Shown here: in pieces, positions 46,480-55,558 of the stretch
How positions within the stretch are numbered: the first letter of the stretch is position 1
How the letters are laid out: each line of letters opens with the position of its first letter
Origin: Arabidopsis thaliana
Taxonomy: Eukaryota; Streptophyta; Magnoliopsida; Brassicales; Brassicaceae
Reading direction: 5' to 3'
DNA length: 64,000 nucleotides
NCBI RefSeq assembly: GCF_000001735.4
Contig: NC_003076.8
Span: 21,889,835-21,953,834, forward strand
The notes under the pieces: model-generated
The model's input: only the letters and a program-made list of their open reading frames with translations
Database searches by the model: none
What the model was told of the DNA's origin: nothing
Position numbers and translations under genes: made by a program

Positions 46480-46747
46480 TTTTTTTTTTCTTTTTTTTTA
46501 AATTTTAAATTTCCATTAAAAGAGAAATATACAATGCCAAATGGCTAAAAAGGCTCGCAGGCCTGAACATTACACGGCAAAAGCCCAACACAGGTTCGTA
46601 GGCCCCAAAAGAAACAGAGGAAGAGAAGAAGGAGAAAAGGAAACAGAGACTTACCCGAACAACCTAAACCAGGTTGAGAGAACTGAAGATCCCGGTCTGG
46701 CTAACCGCTGGGCTCTAGCGATCGGATCTAGGCGAGCTTTCAAGATA
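46480..46747 (-). mobile_element. short non-LTR retroposon with target-site duplication
   Basis: 268-bp GC-richer insert that starts (plus view) with a T-run (poly(A) tail of a minus-strand insertion). It is flanked by 14-bp direct repeats ACCAAACTGAAATA (46466-46479) and ACCAAATTGAAATA (46748-46761), with one mismatch. The paralogous spacers lack it. Size suits a SINE or a strongly truncated LINE; an A-box-like AGCCCAGCGG is seen near its 5' end but no clear B box. Confidence 0.7.
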
Positions 46748-47067
46748 ACCAAATTGAAATAATTTAATTATCTGGTTTAATTTATAGCTGATGATGGCGA
46801 TCTGTCGACATTTTGGTAGATCTATCTACGAATCTCCCTTGCAAACATTCTGATTTTTGAGTAGGGAAGATTTGACTTTCAAATATTTTTGAGTAGGGAA
46901 GATTTAACTCTTATCGATTTTCAAAAAAATTATACGTGTTTTTGCCACTGTCCACAAACACACCGTTAACGAACGGTTGTGGTTAGATACGATATGCACC
47001 AATCATAAATAATCGTTACATCTCATTTCATAAATGTTTATAACACATTGAAATTATTAAAATGAAC

Positions 47068-48474
47068 TCATGACTTCACAAGTTCAATTAAATTTTGTTC
47101 AAACTTATCAATATAACCATCTGAAAAACCAGAGTCAGTCAAAACACATCTCCACTTGTCATGATTCTTCCTCACTTTCTCACCGATCTCACTACCTTCC
47201 TCCATCACACTCTTCACAGCATTCTCCAAGCTTTGCCGCGAGAACCACCCTTTCTTTTCCCTCTCCACTTCAACCGCCACCTCCATCTCCTCCGTCATCA
47301 GCCTTGCGTTCAAAATCTGTTCTCCGTGCTGCGGAACCAAAACGATCTGACAATCACTCATCAACGACTCCCACATCGACCCAAACCCGCAATGGCTAAC
47401 AAAACAACCCACTGAAGGATGGTTCAACACCAACGGTTGCTGAATCCAACCTCCAAACACAACGCCACGTCCTTGAACCCTCTCTTTGAATCCTTCCGGT
47501 AAGGCTTCCTCGACGGTTGATACACCCGAAGGAGGCTTAATGGCAACCAGAAACGGAAAACCAGTTGATTCTAGACCTAAACAGAGTTCTTGAAACTGAT
47601 CTATCTTGTTTACAACGGGTTGGCTACCGAAAGCGCAGAACACAACCGAACCGTGGTTGAATTTGGCTAGCCACTCCGCCCATTGAGGATCTAAGGAGGG
47701 CTGATTAGGTTGGGATCCAGGGAGAACCGGTCCTGTTAGGTAAACCGGTTTACTGTACTGCCTACTTATGTAATCGCAGAATTTGCCTTCTGTCTCACGG
47801 CAAGTCCTTATAGCGATTGCGTCGCAGTTTCTCATCGCGGTAACTTTCCCATCAAAGAAAGAGCCAATCGCCTCGTGCTTCCTCCACACGAAACTCAGGG
47901 ATTTTGCTTCGTGCGGACGTAAGACTACTTTCGAAGATGGGTAACCTAGAGGCGTCTTAGCTAACTCCTCCCCTGACATTTCCTTGCCATCAATGACCTC
48001 TCTCTCCGCAGAAGGGACAAGAGACAGTGCGATTGACGCAGCGCTAACGATGTTGAAGCAAACGGTTTTAGCACCGATCGGTTTAGCAATTTCCGGTATC
48101 CAATGGGCAGAATCATAGAAAACCAAGTCCGGTTTGATTGTACGGAAAATGGTCTCGACCTCTGGCCGGGTTTGGTCCATTGCAACTGCAAGCAAATGTG
48201 TCAAGAAGAAAGGGACGTCGGAGTTTGTCTCCGCACCCGGAGGGAGCCCTTTGACCTGAGGGATAGAGATGGTGTGGAAAGTGATGAGATTTGGGTAGAG
48301 ATTAAGAGGTTCAAGCTGGTTTAGTGCTTTCTTGGGAAGCAAGAAAACAATCTTGTGACCTTTCTCTGCGAGCTTGTTGGATAGGTGAAGAAAAGGAGTC
48401 ATGTGACCAAAGGCTAACCACGGATACATCACAATACTCATGCTTGACGATTCATTCGATCCAAAAACACCCAT
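47068..48474 (-). CDS. UGT79B1: UGT79B1 anthocyanin 3-O-glucoside 2''-O-xylosyltransferase
   Basis: Single-exon frame of 468 aa, recognised as AT5G54060 (UF3GT). It adds xylose from UDP-xylose to the 2'' position of the anthocyanin 3-O-glucoside, an early step in building Arabidopsis anthocyanins. Catalytic His24 (AFGHMTP) and its Asp partner (FYDSAHW) are present. The PSPG box has [15 protein letters not shown] and ends E-Q. Compared with UGT79B6 it has an N-terminal extension (MGVFGSNESSSM). It is the likely source of the fragments at 38.5 and 42.3 kb. Two CACGTG boxes ~210-260 bp upstream fit control by light and the MYB-bHLH anthocyanin regulators. Confidence 0.97.
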   Translation of the reverse strand: MGVFGSNESSSMSIVMYPWLAFGHMTPFLHLSNKLAEKGHKIVFLLPKKALNQLEPLNLYPNLITFHTISIPQVKGLPPGAETNSDVPFFLTHLLAVAMDQTRPEVETIFRTIKPDLVFYDSAHWIPEIAKPIGAKTVCFNIVSAASIALSLVPSAEREVIDGKEMSGEELAKTPLGYPSSKVVLRPHEAKSLSFVWRKHEAIGSFFDGKVTAMRNCDAIAIRTCRETEGKFCDYISRQYSKPVYLTGPVLPGSQPNQPSLDPQWAEWLAKFNHGSVVFCAFGSQPVVNKIDQFQELCLGLESTGFPFLVAIKPPSGVSTVEEALPEGFKERVQGRGVVFGGWIQQPLVLNHPSVGCFVSHCGFGSMWESLMSDCQIVLVPQHGEQILNARLMTEEMEVAVEVEREKKGWFSRQSLENAVKSVMEEGSEIGEKVRKNHDKWRCVLTDSGFSDGYIDKFEQNLIELVKS

Positions 48475-49022
48475 TTTCTTGGACTCTCTTGTATTTCACT
48501 TTAACTACCGGAAGATCCTTATTAGACTTTTTTTGTTCTCTTTTGTTAATTTCTAAGTTGTGTGTTGGATGTGTATAAATACATAAACCTTTAACGGATC
48601 AGATTGGTGAGTGTCCTGATGAATGGTGTGTGGTTATTGGGTAACCAAATGACCGGGCAAGTGTAACCTCCTGGTAAGTGCAAACACGTGATGGTATCGT
48701 AACATCAACAAAAGCAAAACCAGACTTCACGTGGTAATTGATGGGCCTGAAATATTCGGCCCCCTTTTTAAGCAAATTAATAGACTCTATTTAAAAGTCG
48801 TTATTTGTTCGTTACGCTTAATAATCCCACAGTCAACGTTTTATGTCTTAATTCAAAGGTTGTTTACGAACGATTGTCAAAGTGGTAACTCTCGTAATTA
48901 ATATAACGTTTCTTTACATATTACCCCTATAAATTGTTTGTTTATTTTGATACCAAAAGCATCACAATTAAACAGTCGACTAATCTTCATAGAAAACAAA
49001 AGAAAAGATCACTAGAGTCACT
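48475..49022. other. divergent promoter of UGT79B1 and prolamin-like gene
   Basis: 548-bp bidirectional intergenic region. It includes the G-boxes listed separately. The right part (48830-49020) was copied to 53160-53340 together with the start of the prolamin-like gene. Confidence 0.6.
48685..48733. promoter_or_regulatory. two G-boxes upstream of UGT79B1
   Basis: CACGTG occurs at 48685-48690 and 48728-48733, 211 and 254 bp before the UGT79B1 ATG. G-boxes bind bHLH and bZIP factors such as those that drive anthocyanin genes; the assignment is inferred from context. Confidence 0.5.
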
Positions 49023-49646
49023 ATGGAAGGTAAGATCCAAGCTCTTCTCTCGACGATTCTAGTTGTGACTTTGTGTGCCACTACTTTAGTGAAGCCCGGG
49101 CTAGCTCAACTCCCTACCAGTGCTGGGTTTTCTCTACCCGGCTCCCAAGTTGATCTCGCAAAATGTTGGTCATCGCTCCTCAACATTCACGGTTGCAATA
49201 TCGAAATCTTTAAATCTGTTTTAACCGGTAAGTTTGAAAACGTTGGATCCACGTGCTGCAAGGCTTTTACAGAAGTGGATGCAAAGTGTTGGCCAAAAAT
49301 GTTTCCGTTGAATCCATTATTCCCTCCTCTTCTCAAGGATGGTTGCTCTCGCATCATCTCAGGTGCACCAGCACACAAGACACCGCAATTCCCTGTCATC
49401 CCTGGTTCTCCGATCGATCTCACAAAATGTTTGTCATCACTTGTCAACGTTCAAGGTTGTGTAACTGAAATCTACAAATCAGTTTTCACAGGAAAGTGTG
49501 ATAACGTAGGATTTATGTGCTGCAAGGCGTTTATGGCTGTGGATGCAAAATGTTGGCCAAAAATGTTTCCACTAAATCCGTTCTTCCCTCCTCTCCTCAA
49601 AAATGTATGTTCTCGCATCAACACATCTGCTCCTACACACAAGTGA
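49023..49646 (+). CDS. secreted prolamin-like (ECA1/DUF1278) protein, two domains
   Basis: Single exon, 207 aa, probably AT5G54062. A signal peptide (residues 1 to ~29, ending KPGLAQ) is followed by two copies of the prolamin-like Cys domain. Domain 1 has C48, C58, C78-C79, C89, C108. Domain 2 has C136, C146, C166-C167, C177, C196. The spacings (10, 20, 10, 19) are identical, so the 88-residue unit was duplicated within the gene. Domain 2 also has an extra C159. Most family members have one domain. The family includes egg-cell-secreted EC1 proteins and other gametophyte peptides; function of this member is unknown. A truncated copy of its 5' end lies at 53.2 kb. Confidence 0.9.
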   Translation: MEGKIQALLSTILVVTLCATTLVKPGLAQLPTSAGFSLPGSQVDLAKCWSSLLNIHGCNIEIFKSVLTGKFENVGSTCCKAFTEVDAKCWPKMFPLNPLFPPLLKDGCSRIISGAPAHKTPQFPVIPGSPIDLTKCLSSLVNVQGCVTEIYKSVFTGKCDNVGFMCCKAFMAVDAKCWPKMFPLNPFFPPLLKNVCSRINTSAPTHK

Positions 49647-49899
49647 AGTAGCTATGGGACCATCATTCACAATGTTTTAATTTAGGCTCATTAAATTCAT
49701 GAATTATCCCTATTCCAAATGTTGGCGGATGTTGTTTTGTTCTACCTATATTATTTTCTACAATGCTATAAAGAAATTCAAATTTCGACACACTTTTTAT
49801 TGTTTCTTCAAGACTCTTTCTTTCAACTTAGACTGGACTATCACTTAGCCTAGAGAAATAGTTAAGGTTAATAGCTTTTCAAACTTTCTAATTGATGGA

Positions 49900-50027
49900 G
49901 GTTTATAATTTTGGTAATAAACCTTTCCAAAAATAGGCGTATGCCGATTAAATGCAGAGAAGACACGGTATTCTTTAGTAAAAGGCGAAAGAATAGCTCG
50001 CTTTGTCTTCACTGCTCGGCTCCGTGA
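49900..50027 (-). ncRNA. U5: U5 spliceosomal snRNA gene
   Basis: On the minus strand the invariant U5 loop CGCCUUUUACUAAAG is closed by a perfect stem (UAUUCUUU/AAAGAAUA), with a second stem (GAAGACA/UGUCUUC) and a third (GCAG/CUGC). The Sm site AUUUUUGG follows at 49927-49934, then a 7-bp terminal stem-loop (GGUUUAU/AUAAACC, 49900-49923). Upstream are a TATA box and a USE with the 34-bp gap typical of Pol II snRNA genes. The 5' end (about 50027) is estimated from the TATA distance. U5 aligns exons in the spliceosome. Its stem sequences differ from the commoner plant U5 as I remember it, but pairing is kept. Confidence 0.85.
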
Positions 50028-50052
50028 ATATTAAAGAAATGCTCTCGATCTT

Positions 50053-50105
50053 TATTTATAGTAGACTTTAGTCACTGTTCCTGAATATTGTAACCGATGT
50101 GGGAC
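50053..50105 (-). promoter_or_regulatory. U5 snRNA promoter (USE and TATA)
   Basis: USE GTCCCACATCG (50095-50105, minus) and TATA box TATAAATA (50053-50060), separated by 34 bp. In plants this spacing specifies RNA polymerase II. Confidence 0.9.
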
Positions 50106-50424
50106 ATTACAAGAAAACAAACTAATCCATGGGTCATTAATTTAGCGGGATATGGGCCATTCGCCAAAGCTTGTTTATTTGTAAGCCCATGCCAAATGGG
50201 CGATTTCCTTAAACCGAAGATTTCTTCTAAATCTAAACCGAATGGTTATCTGGTTAAACCGGCGGTATCTCACTGAGTTCGTACGATCAAACCGGGGAAT
50301 TAGGAATCTTCGTTTCAAATCAATTGTGCGATTTTCTGTTCTGCAGATTCTGTGTTTGGGGTTTTCAAATTCGAGCGAGAACTCCTGAATCGTTTGATTC
50401 AAGTTTCGAATGAAATTTTTTGTC

Positions 50425-51760
50425 ATCTTCCTCGGTAGATCAAGCTAATTGATCACTATGAGAATGAAGTTTCAACAGATTGCGTCATGGAGTAATGGGA
50501 GCTTCAAGCTCGAAAAGGCCCTTCCTTTCGATAATCCCAGGTGGTCCTGAGGATGTGGTTTACCATGGGGATGCAATACCCGATGGGACGGTAAACTTCA
50601 ACAACGTAGAGTATATAGCTCGTGTTGGTTGGGTGTTTGGGTTACTTATGCTGAGAAAGTGCCTCTCTGGAATCCTAAAACTGGTAAGCCTACAGATTTT
50701 AGTACCAGTTTCTCCTTTAAGATTGATACCCGTAACCTTTAGAATTACGGTCATGGGATCTGCTTCTTTCTTGCTCCTTTGCGGATTCAACTTCCTGTGA
50801 ACTCAGCTGGTGATTTCTTGGGTCTTTTTTTCTCGAATCGAGAGCTACGCATCTTCGTTTCCGCTGGTTCATATCGAGTTTGACTCATTCAATAACCAAG
50901 AATGGGATCCTACCACTGTTGGATCTCATGTGGGAATCAATAATAACTCTCTTGTTTCGTCTAACTACACTTCTTGGAATGCAAGCTCACATATCCAAGA
51001 TGTTGGTCATGCACATATCTCCTATGACTCTGTTACTAAGAATTTGAGTGCGTCTTGGGCTTATGAATTAACCTCTGATCCTCAGGAGAGTTTAGGCATT
51101 TCCTATATCATTGATCTTGCAAAGGTTTTGCCACCACATGTTACGGTCGGGTTTTCAGCCGCTACTGGATCGGTCACAGAGGGACATAAGCTTTTATCAT
51201 GGGAGTTCATCTCAAGTTTGGATATTGAGGTTTGTTTATAAGGATCTTGTTTTAGCTACCAACAGATTCTCAGCCCAGAGGAAGCTTGGTGAAGGAGGGT
51301 TTGGGGCAGTTTATAGATGGTACTTGAACGAAATAGATATGATGGTTGCTGTGAAGAAATTGTCTGGTGGTTCCAAGCAGTGAAAGAAAGAGTTTGTAAC
51401 CGAAGTTAAGATCATTAGCAAACTGCGTCATCGAAACCTGGTGCAGCCCATTGTGTTGGTGTAATGAAAAAGATGAGTATTTGCTTATATAGGAGTTCAT
51501 GCCGAATGGTAGCTTGGACACTCACCTCTTTGAGAAAAGACCCCTTATCTCACCTAGGACACACAGATCTTCACGGAGAGGGAGATCGGTGTGTGTTGCA
51601 TAGGGACATCAAGGCAAGCAATATCATGTTGGACATCAATTTCAATGTAAAAGTAGGTGACTTTGGGCTGGCTCGATTGATGGACCATGAACTAGGCTCA
51701 CATACAATAGCGCTAGCAGGAAATTACATAATTGTCAAAGACTTTTGTCTGTGTGTGGAC
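50425..51760 (+). pseudogene. L-type lectin receptor kinase pseudogene
   Basis: Pieces in several frames match a LecRK of the clade-IX type. Lectin parts: DVVYHGDAIPDGTVNFNNV, then WNPKTGKPTDFSTSFSFKID, GLFF..., and HVGINNNSLVSSNYTSWNAS. Kinase parts: [41 protein letters not shown], then [16 protein letters not shown]. There are several frameshifts and stops. The signal peptide is degenerate. The segment between SWEFISSLDIE and YKDLVLATNRF is missing, so the transmembrane region is lost, and the kinase stops just after the activation segment. It is clearly dead. Confidence 0.9.
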
Positions 51761-51931
51761 ATGTGTAGGGCAAGTGAACCACGTTTTATTGAAATTCAAA
51801 TTCAAGATAATCCAATCAAGTTTGACAAAAGAGAAACAAAAAGATAGGGCAAAAAAAGCCAGCACTTAACTAGGATATGAAATCCAAAACATAAATAGTC
51901 AAAAACAGAAAAGAAGATAGGTGCAAGCGAG

Positions 51932-52312
51932 CTACACTGGAATCATTAATGGAAGTACTGAATACTGAAAATTCAAAACAACGAACTTGTTGTCCAAGTG
52001 ACTCCAGTAGAGTTTCAGAACATCGCCTTCTGAGAGATCTAACGAATGCTTCATAGTACTCCAACCAGTACCGAAATAATATTTAGGTTTATCGATACCT
52101 GATACTTTGAGCGTAACTGTGTATAAGTCGTCTTCCATTATGTCGTCGACTTGCACTTCAACACCGTTTAGCAAATCTTGGTCGTTAACATTCATCCTCG
52201 TGAGGACAGACATCACTTCTGCTTTCGGTAATACCACATTACCAACGATATCACTCTTTGATAGCACTTTTGTTATGATCATAGCCGGTTCCAATGGATC
52301 GTTGTAATTCAT
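51932..52312 (-). CDS. small B3-type DNA-binding domain protein
   Basis: Single exon, 126 aa. The whole protein is close to one B3-like domain: KVLSKSDIVGNVVLPKAEV at the start, a central strand segment (DDLYTVTLKVSG), then a W-rich region (FGTGWSTMKHSLDLSEGDVLKLYW) and FVVLNF. This resembles the short plant B3 proteins, some of reproductive-meristem (REM) or DUF313 type. It lacks extra domains, and its basic DNA contacts are weak, so DNA binding is uncertain. The frame is intact. A fragment of its 5' coding end is repeated at 52.6 kb. It lies tail to tail with the LecRK pseudogene. Confidence 0.8.
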   Translation of the reverse strand: MNYNDPLEPAMIITKVLSKSDIVGNVVLPKAEVMSVLTRMNVNDQDLLNGVEVQVDDIMEDDLYTVTLKVSGIDKPKYYFGTGWSTMKHSLDLSEGDVLKLYWSHLDNKFVVLNFQYSVLPLMIPV

Positions 52313-53150
52313 CTTGCTTAATTTTTTTTATATTTCTTACGTTCTCTATTCAAACATATATATAGGAGATTTAGCCTAAGAAAAAAGGTAAAATACAAAA
52401 GAGAAAAAATCAGAACTCTTTTTGAAACAAATTAGAAAATTGTCTAAATATCTAGATTTCTCTTAATATGGAATTGGAAAGTAAACTTTTTGCAAAATAT
52501 TAGATTTAGATAACTTTCACTTGGTAAATTGAGAATAAAGTTTTGTGCAAATTATTGATTTAGATCATTTCCATTTCTATTCTCAATCTCTTTTTGAGCG
52601 TTCCAACCAATTACATTGCTGCCCCGAACCAATATAATATTTACAATAGTATCATAGCCGGCTCCAATGGATCGTTGTAATCCATTATGGACCGCCCAAC
52701 TTCAGCCCACAAAAGAAATTGTCCACACGAAAACGCTCAATAATCTATAAACGGACCATTTGACATATTTAAGTGTTTTGCAAGCCCAAAGTAATCATAT
52801 TCACTCAACAAAAAGTATAAAAAATCTGAAATTTAATTTAGGTCGTTGCTAAGCTTGTTGTAGGGTACGTACGTTTGGGAGCATTTTAATTAGAATAAGA
52901 TTAGAAATTTAGAATAGTTTTAATCCTCCGAAACTTTTTGTAGTACGGACTTTTGGGAGCATTTTTATGAGTCGTGCCAATCTTGCAAAAGGACCCATGC
53001 AGAGCAACAAATTTGGTTGTGGCATGTCGGTTAGGTAGCCCAAAAGCTTCATTTTATATTAGTTATAAACTTTGCTGTTATATAGTTAGTAAAGTTTAGT
53101 CAGTAAAGTAGACTGTTACTTCTTTTAGTACTTTGAATACATCTTATTTA
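52313..53150. other. intergenic upstream of the B3 gene, with B3 fragment
   Basis: AT-rich. At 52640-52685 the sequence CATAGCCGG-TCCAATGGATCGTTGTAAT-CAT repeats the first ~13 codons of the B3 gene (52278-52312). Just before it, 52600-52640 resembles the 52045-52085 part, so this looks like a deleted B3 copy. Nothing else seen. Confidence 0.55.
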
Positions 53151-53154
53151 CTAC

Positions 53155-53425
53155 AATGTTAACAGTCAACATGGTATAAATTCTATTCCATGTTTTGTTT
53201 CAAAGGTTGACATAACGGACGAATTTTAAAATGTAACTATTGTAATAAACAGTAATGAGTATTAACTTGAGTTACTCTATACAATTGTTTGTTTCTTGTG
53301 ATAACCAAAGCCATCACAATCAAACATTTCACTCTTAAAACAAGGAAACAGTAAGTGCAATGGAAGGTAGGATCCAAGTGCTTCTCTCGCAACGATTGTT
53401 TGGTTGATTCTCGTAAAAATGTGAG
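53155..53425 (+). pseudogene. truncated copy of the prolamin-like gene 5' end
   Basis: 53160-53357 matches the promoter and leader at 48835-49020, including AATTGTTTGTTT and the ATCACAAT-AAAC block. The coding start ATGGAAGGTAGGATCCAAG (53359) matches 49023. After about 14 codons the frame is broken and similarity ends near 53410. No Cys domain remains. Confidence 0.8.
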
Positions 53426-53958
53426 TATATGAAAGAGGAAGTTAGACCGATGCAATGGTTGCAATGTGAGCATAGTCGAATTTCACCTGCCATGGTGTTT
53501 CTTCCTTTTTCATCTTCCCACCGGATTCACTCAAGGCTCGTCGTTTAATCCATTATCGCCTATGTAACCGTCGCTTCTTCACCTGCGGCCACAACCAATG
53601 CAACCGCTATAACAAGTTTGTTTTTGATCTCTTTATCGACCATTAAGTCTCTTTATATATTCCTTAAAACTCTATATTGCATTTTGATTTTCTAGTGCGT
53701 ATAACATTGACGTTACAGTAAAAATTTCTAGTTTTAATATTCACAAGCATGGCTGCTATTTCAATTCAATATAAGTTTTATCATCGTCTACAATAATATA
53801 TGAATTTTATCATCATATAGAAGAATAACAGAGCTCTGATCACAGACTCACAGCCCTGTAACTCTAGCTAACAAAATTATCTTTTAACTCTCTTCTTTAT
53901 TAAAAAAAAAGCACTTGCATAGTAGCATTTTAACTGATGTATATGCTTTCCCTAAGCG
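53426..53958. other. intergenic, distal HSFA9 promoter
   Basis: Mostly unremarkable. 53440-53620 is a little richer in GC but has no recognisable coding content. Nothing else seen. Confidence 0.4.
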
Positions 53959-53977
53959 ACACTTGTCCTCATGCATG
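53959..53977 (+). promoter_or_regulatory. RY element and bZIP site in the HSFA9 promoter
   Basis: A full RY element CATGCATG (53970-53977) lies 207 bp before the HSFA9 ATG, with an ACACTTG (ACACNNG, ABI5-type bZIP site) 4 bp away at 53959-53965. This pair is typical of seed maturation genes and fits the reported control of HSFA9 by ABI3. Confidence 0.75.
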
Positions 53978-54183
53978 AAATCAAATTCAATGGACGACCG
54001 ATTCATCTTGACCGACCACAAAGATCCAACGGCTAGCTGGAGATATACAGGTGTTAATAAATTGTTATATTCCAAAAAAATGGGTTATAATGTGGCAGCT
54101 TTTTGATAGTAACACTGATGTATTTCTTACAATAAACGACCAAAAAGTTAATACAAGAAATAGAAACGGTGTAGGAAGCTACT

Positions 54184-55258
54184 ATGACGGCAATTCCAAA
54201 CGTCGTCGATATTGAATCTTCTTCCTCTTCGCTTTGTCAAGAGACGGCAACGGAGACCGTCACCGTTGAAAGAGGCTCGTCTGATTCATCTTCAAAGCCA
54301 GACGACGTCGTTTTACTAATCAAGGAAGAGGAGGATGACGCCGTTAACTTGTCACTTGGTTTTTGGAAATTGCACGAGATAGGTTTAATAACACCGTTCT
54401 TGAGAAAGACGTTTGAGATCGTCGATGACAAAGTAACAGACCCGGTTGTATCATGGAGCCCGACCCGTAAAAGCTTTATCATTTGGGATTCTTACGAGTT
54501 CTCAGAGAATCTACTTCCCAAATACTTCAAGCACAAGAACTTCTCCAGTTTTATTCGTCAGCTTAACTCTTACGTAAGCACAGAACAAGTTTTTACTCTT
54601 TAGCTATGTTTCTTGCTTTACAAGCTTTGTAAAAACTAGAGTTTTTTTGTAGGGTTTTAAAAAGGTCGATTCAGATAGGTGGGAATTTGCTAACGAAGGG
54701 TTTCAAGGAGGGAAGAAACATTTGCTTAAGAACATCAAGAGGAGAAGCAAAAACACTAAATGTTGTAACAAGGAAGCGAGTACCACCACGACAGAGACTG
54801 AGGTTGAGTCATTGAAGGAGGAACAGAGTCCAATGAGATTGGAGATGTTGAAGCTGAAACAACAACAAGAAGAATCTCAACATCAGATGGTCACTGTGCA
54901 GGAGAAGATCCACGGAGTTGATACCGAACAACAGCATATGCTTAGTTTCTTTGCAAAGTTGGCTAAAGATCAAAGATTTGTAGAGAGACTGGTGAAGAAG
55001 AGAAAGATGAAAATACAGAGAGAGCTAGAAGCAGCTGAATTCGTGAAGAAGCTCAAGTTGCTTCAGGATCAAGAAACTCAAAAGAACTTGTTAGATGTAG
55101 AAAGAGAATTTATGGCCATGGCTGCAACAGAACACAATCCCGAGCCTGACATTTTGGTGAACAATCAAAGCGGGAATACGAGATGTCAGCTTAACTCAGA
55201 GGACCTACTTGTTGACGGTGGCTCAATGGATGTAAATGGGAGGATAGAGATAGAGTAG
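54184..55258 (+). CDS. HSFA9: seed heat-shock transcription factor HSFA9
   Basis: Two exons: 54184-54573 and 54653-55258, giving 331 aa as for AT5G54070. The HSF DNA-binding domain starts at about residue 58 ([20 protein letters not shown]) and includes [18 protein letters not shown]. The intron splits it exactly at the canonical plant HSF position after NSY. An HR-A/B coiled coil follows ([20 protein letters not shown] and on), then a basic nuclear signal (KKRKMK). HSFA9 acts in seed maturation, giving desiccation and heat tolerance, downstream of ABI3. The RY and bZIP sites upstream agree. Tandem repeats lie in its 3' region. Confidence 0.97.
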
Positions 55259-55557
55259 AGCAAAACCGGTAACATAGCAATAGAGAAGGTACCAAATCCC
55301 AAGGCTTGAGATCCGAATCCGTAGCGCTTTGTTGTATGGTTTCATGTGTATATAAGCGAAAGGGACTTGTAAAAAGCGACTCAAGGACTTGTAAAAAAGT
55401 GTAGCTCTAGTGAAAAGGGACTTGTAAAAAAGTGTAGCTCTGGTTAACTGTTGCCATCGCCTTCCATTACTAATAATTTTTTAACTAGCGAGTAGTGACT
55501 TGTAGCATAAAATAGAAGAAATTCATTCAAAGTTTTGAGGGTGAAAAAATAAAAGAA
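55259..55557. other. HSFA9 3' region with tandem repeats
   Basis: Downstream of the HSFA9 stop. Contains a threefold short repeat (55361-55443) and, at 55544-55555 read on the minus strand, the T-rich terminator of the U3 gene. Confidence 0.5.
55361..55443 (+). repeat. imperfect tandem repeat, about 30-bp unit
   Basis: GGACTTGTAAAAA occurs three times; the last two copies share GTGTAGCTCT as well. Likely in the HSFA9 3' UTR. Confidence 0.85.
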
Positions 55558-55558
55558 C

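Larger units (their letters stand above)
46137..47067. other. spacer between DC1 gene 4 and UGT79B1
   Basis: Contains DC1-upstream repeat copy 6 (46283-46445), a short retroposon (46480-46747), a GACATTTTGGTAGATCT module (46800-46816) and the UGT79B1 3' flank (46865-47067), which matches 42115-42330 and 34538-34745. Confidence 0.6.

Noticed and set aside
46541-46762. 73-codon frame starting MAKKARRPEHY
   Set aside because: It lies antisense inside a retroposon and crosses its target duplication, so it is not a host gene.
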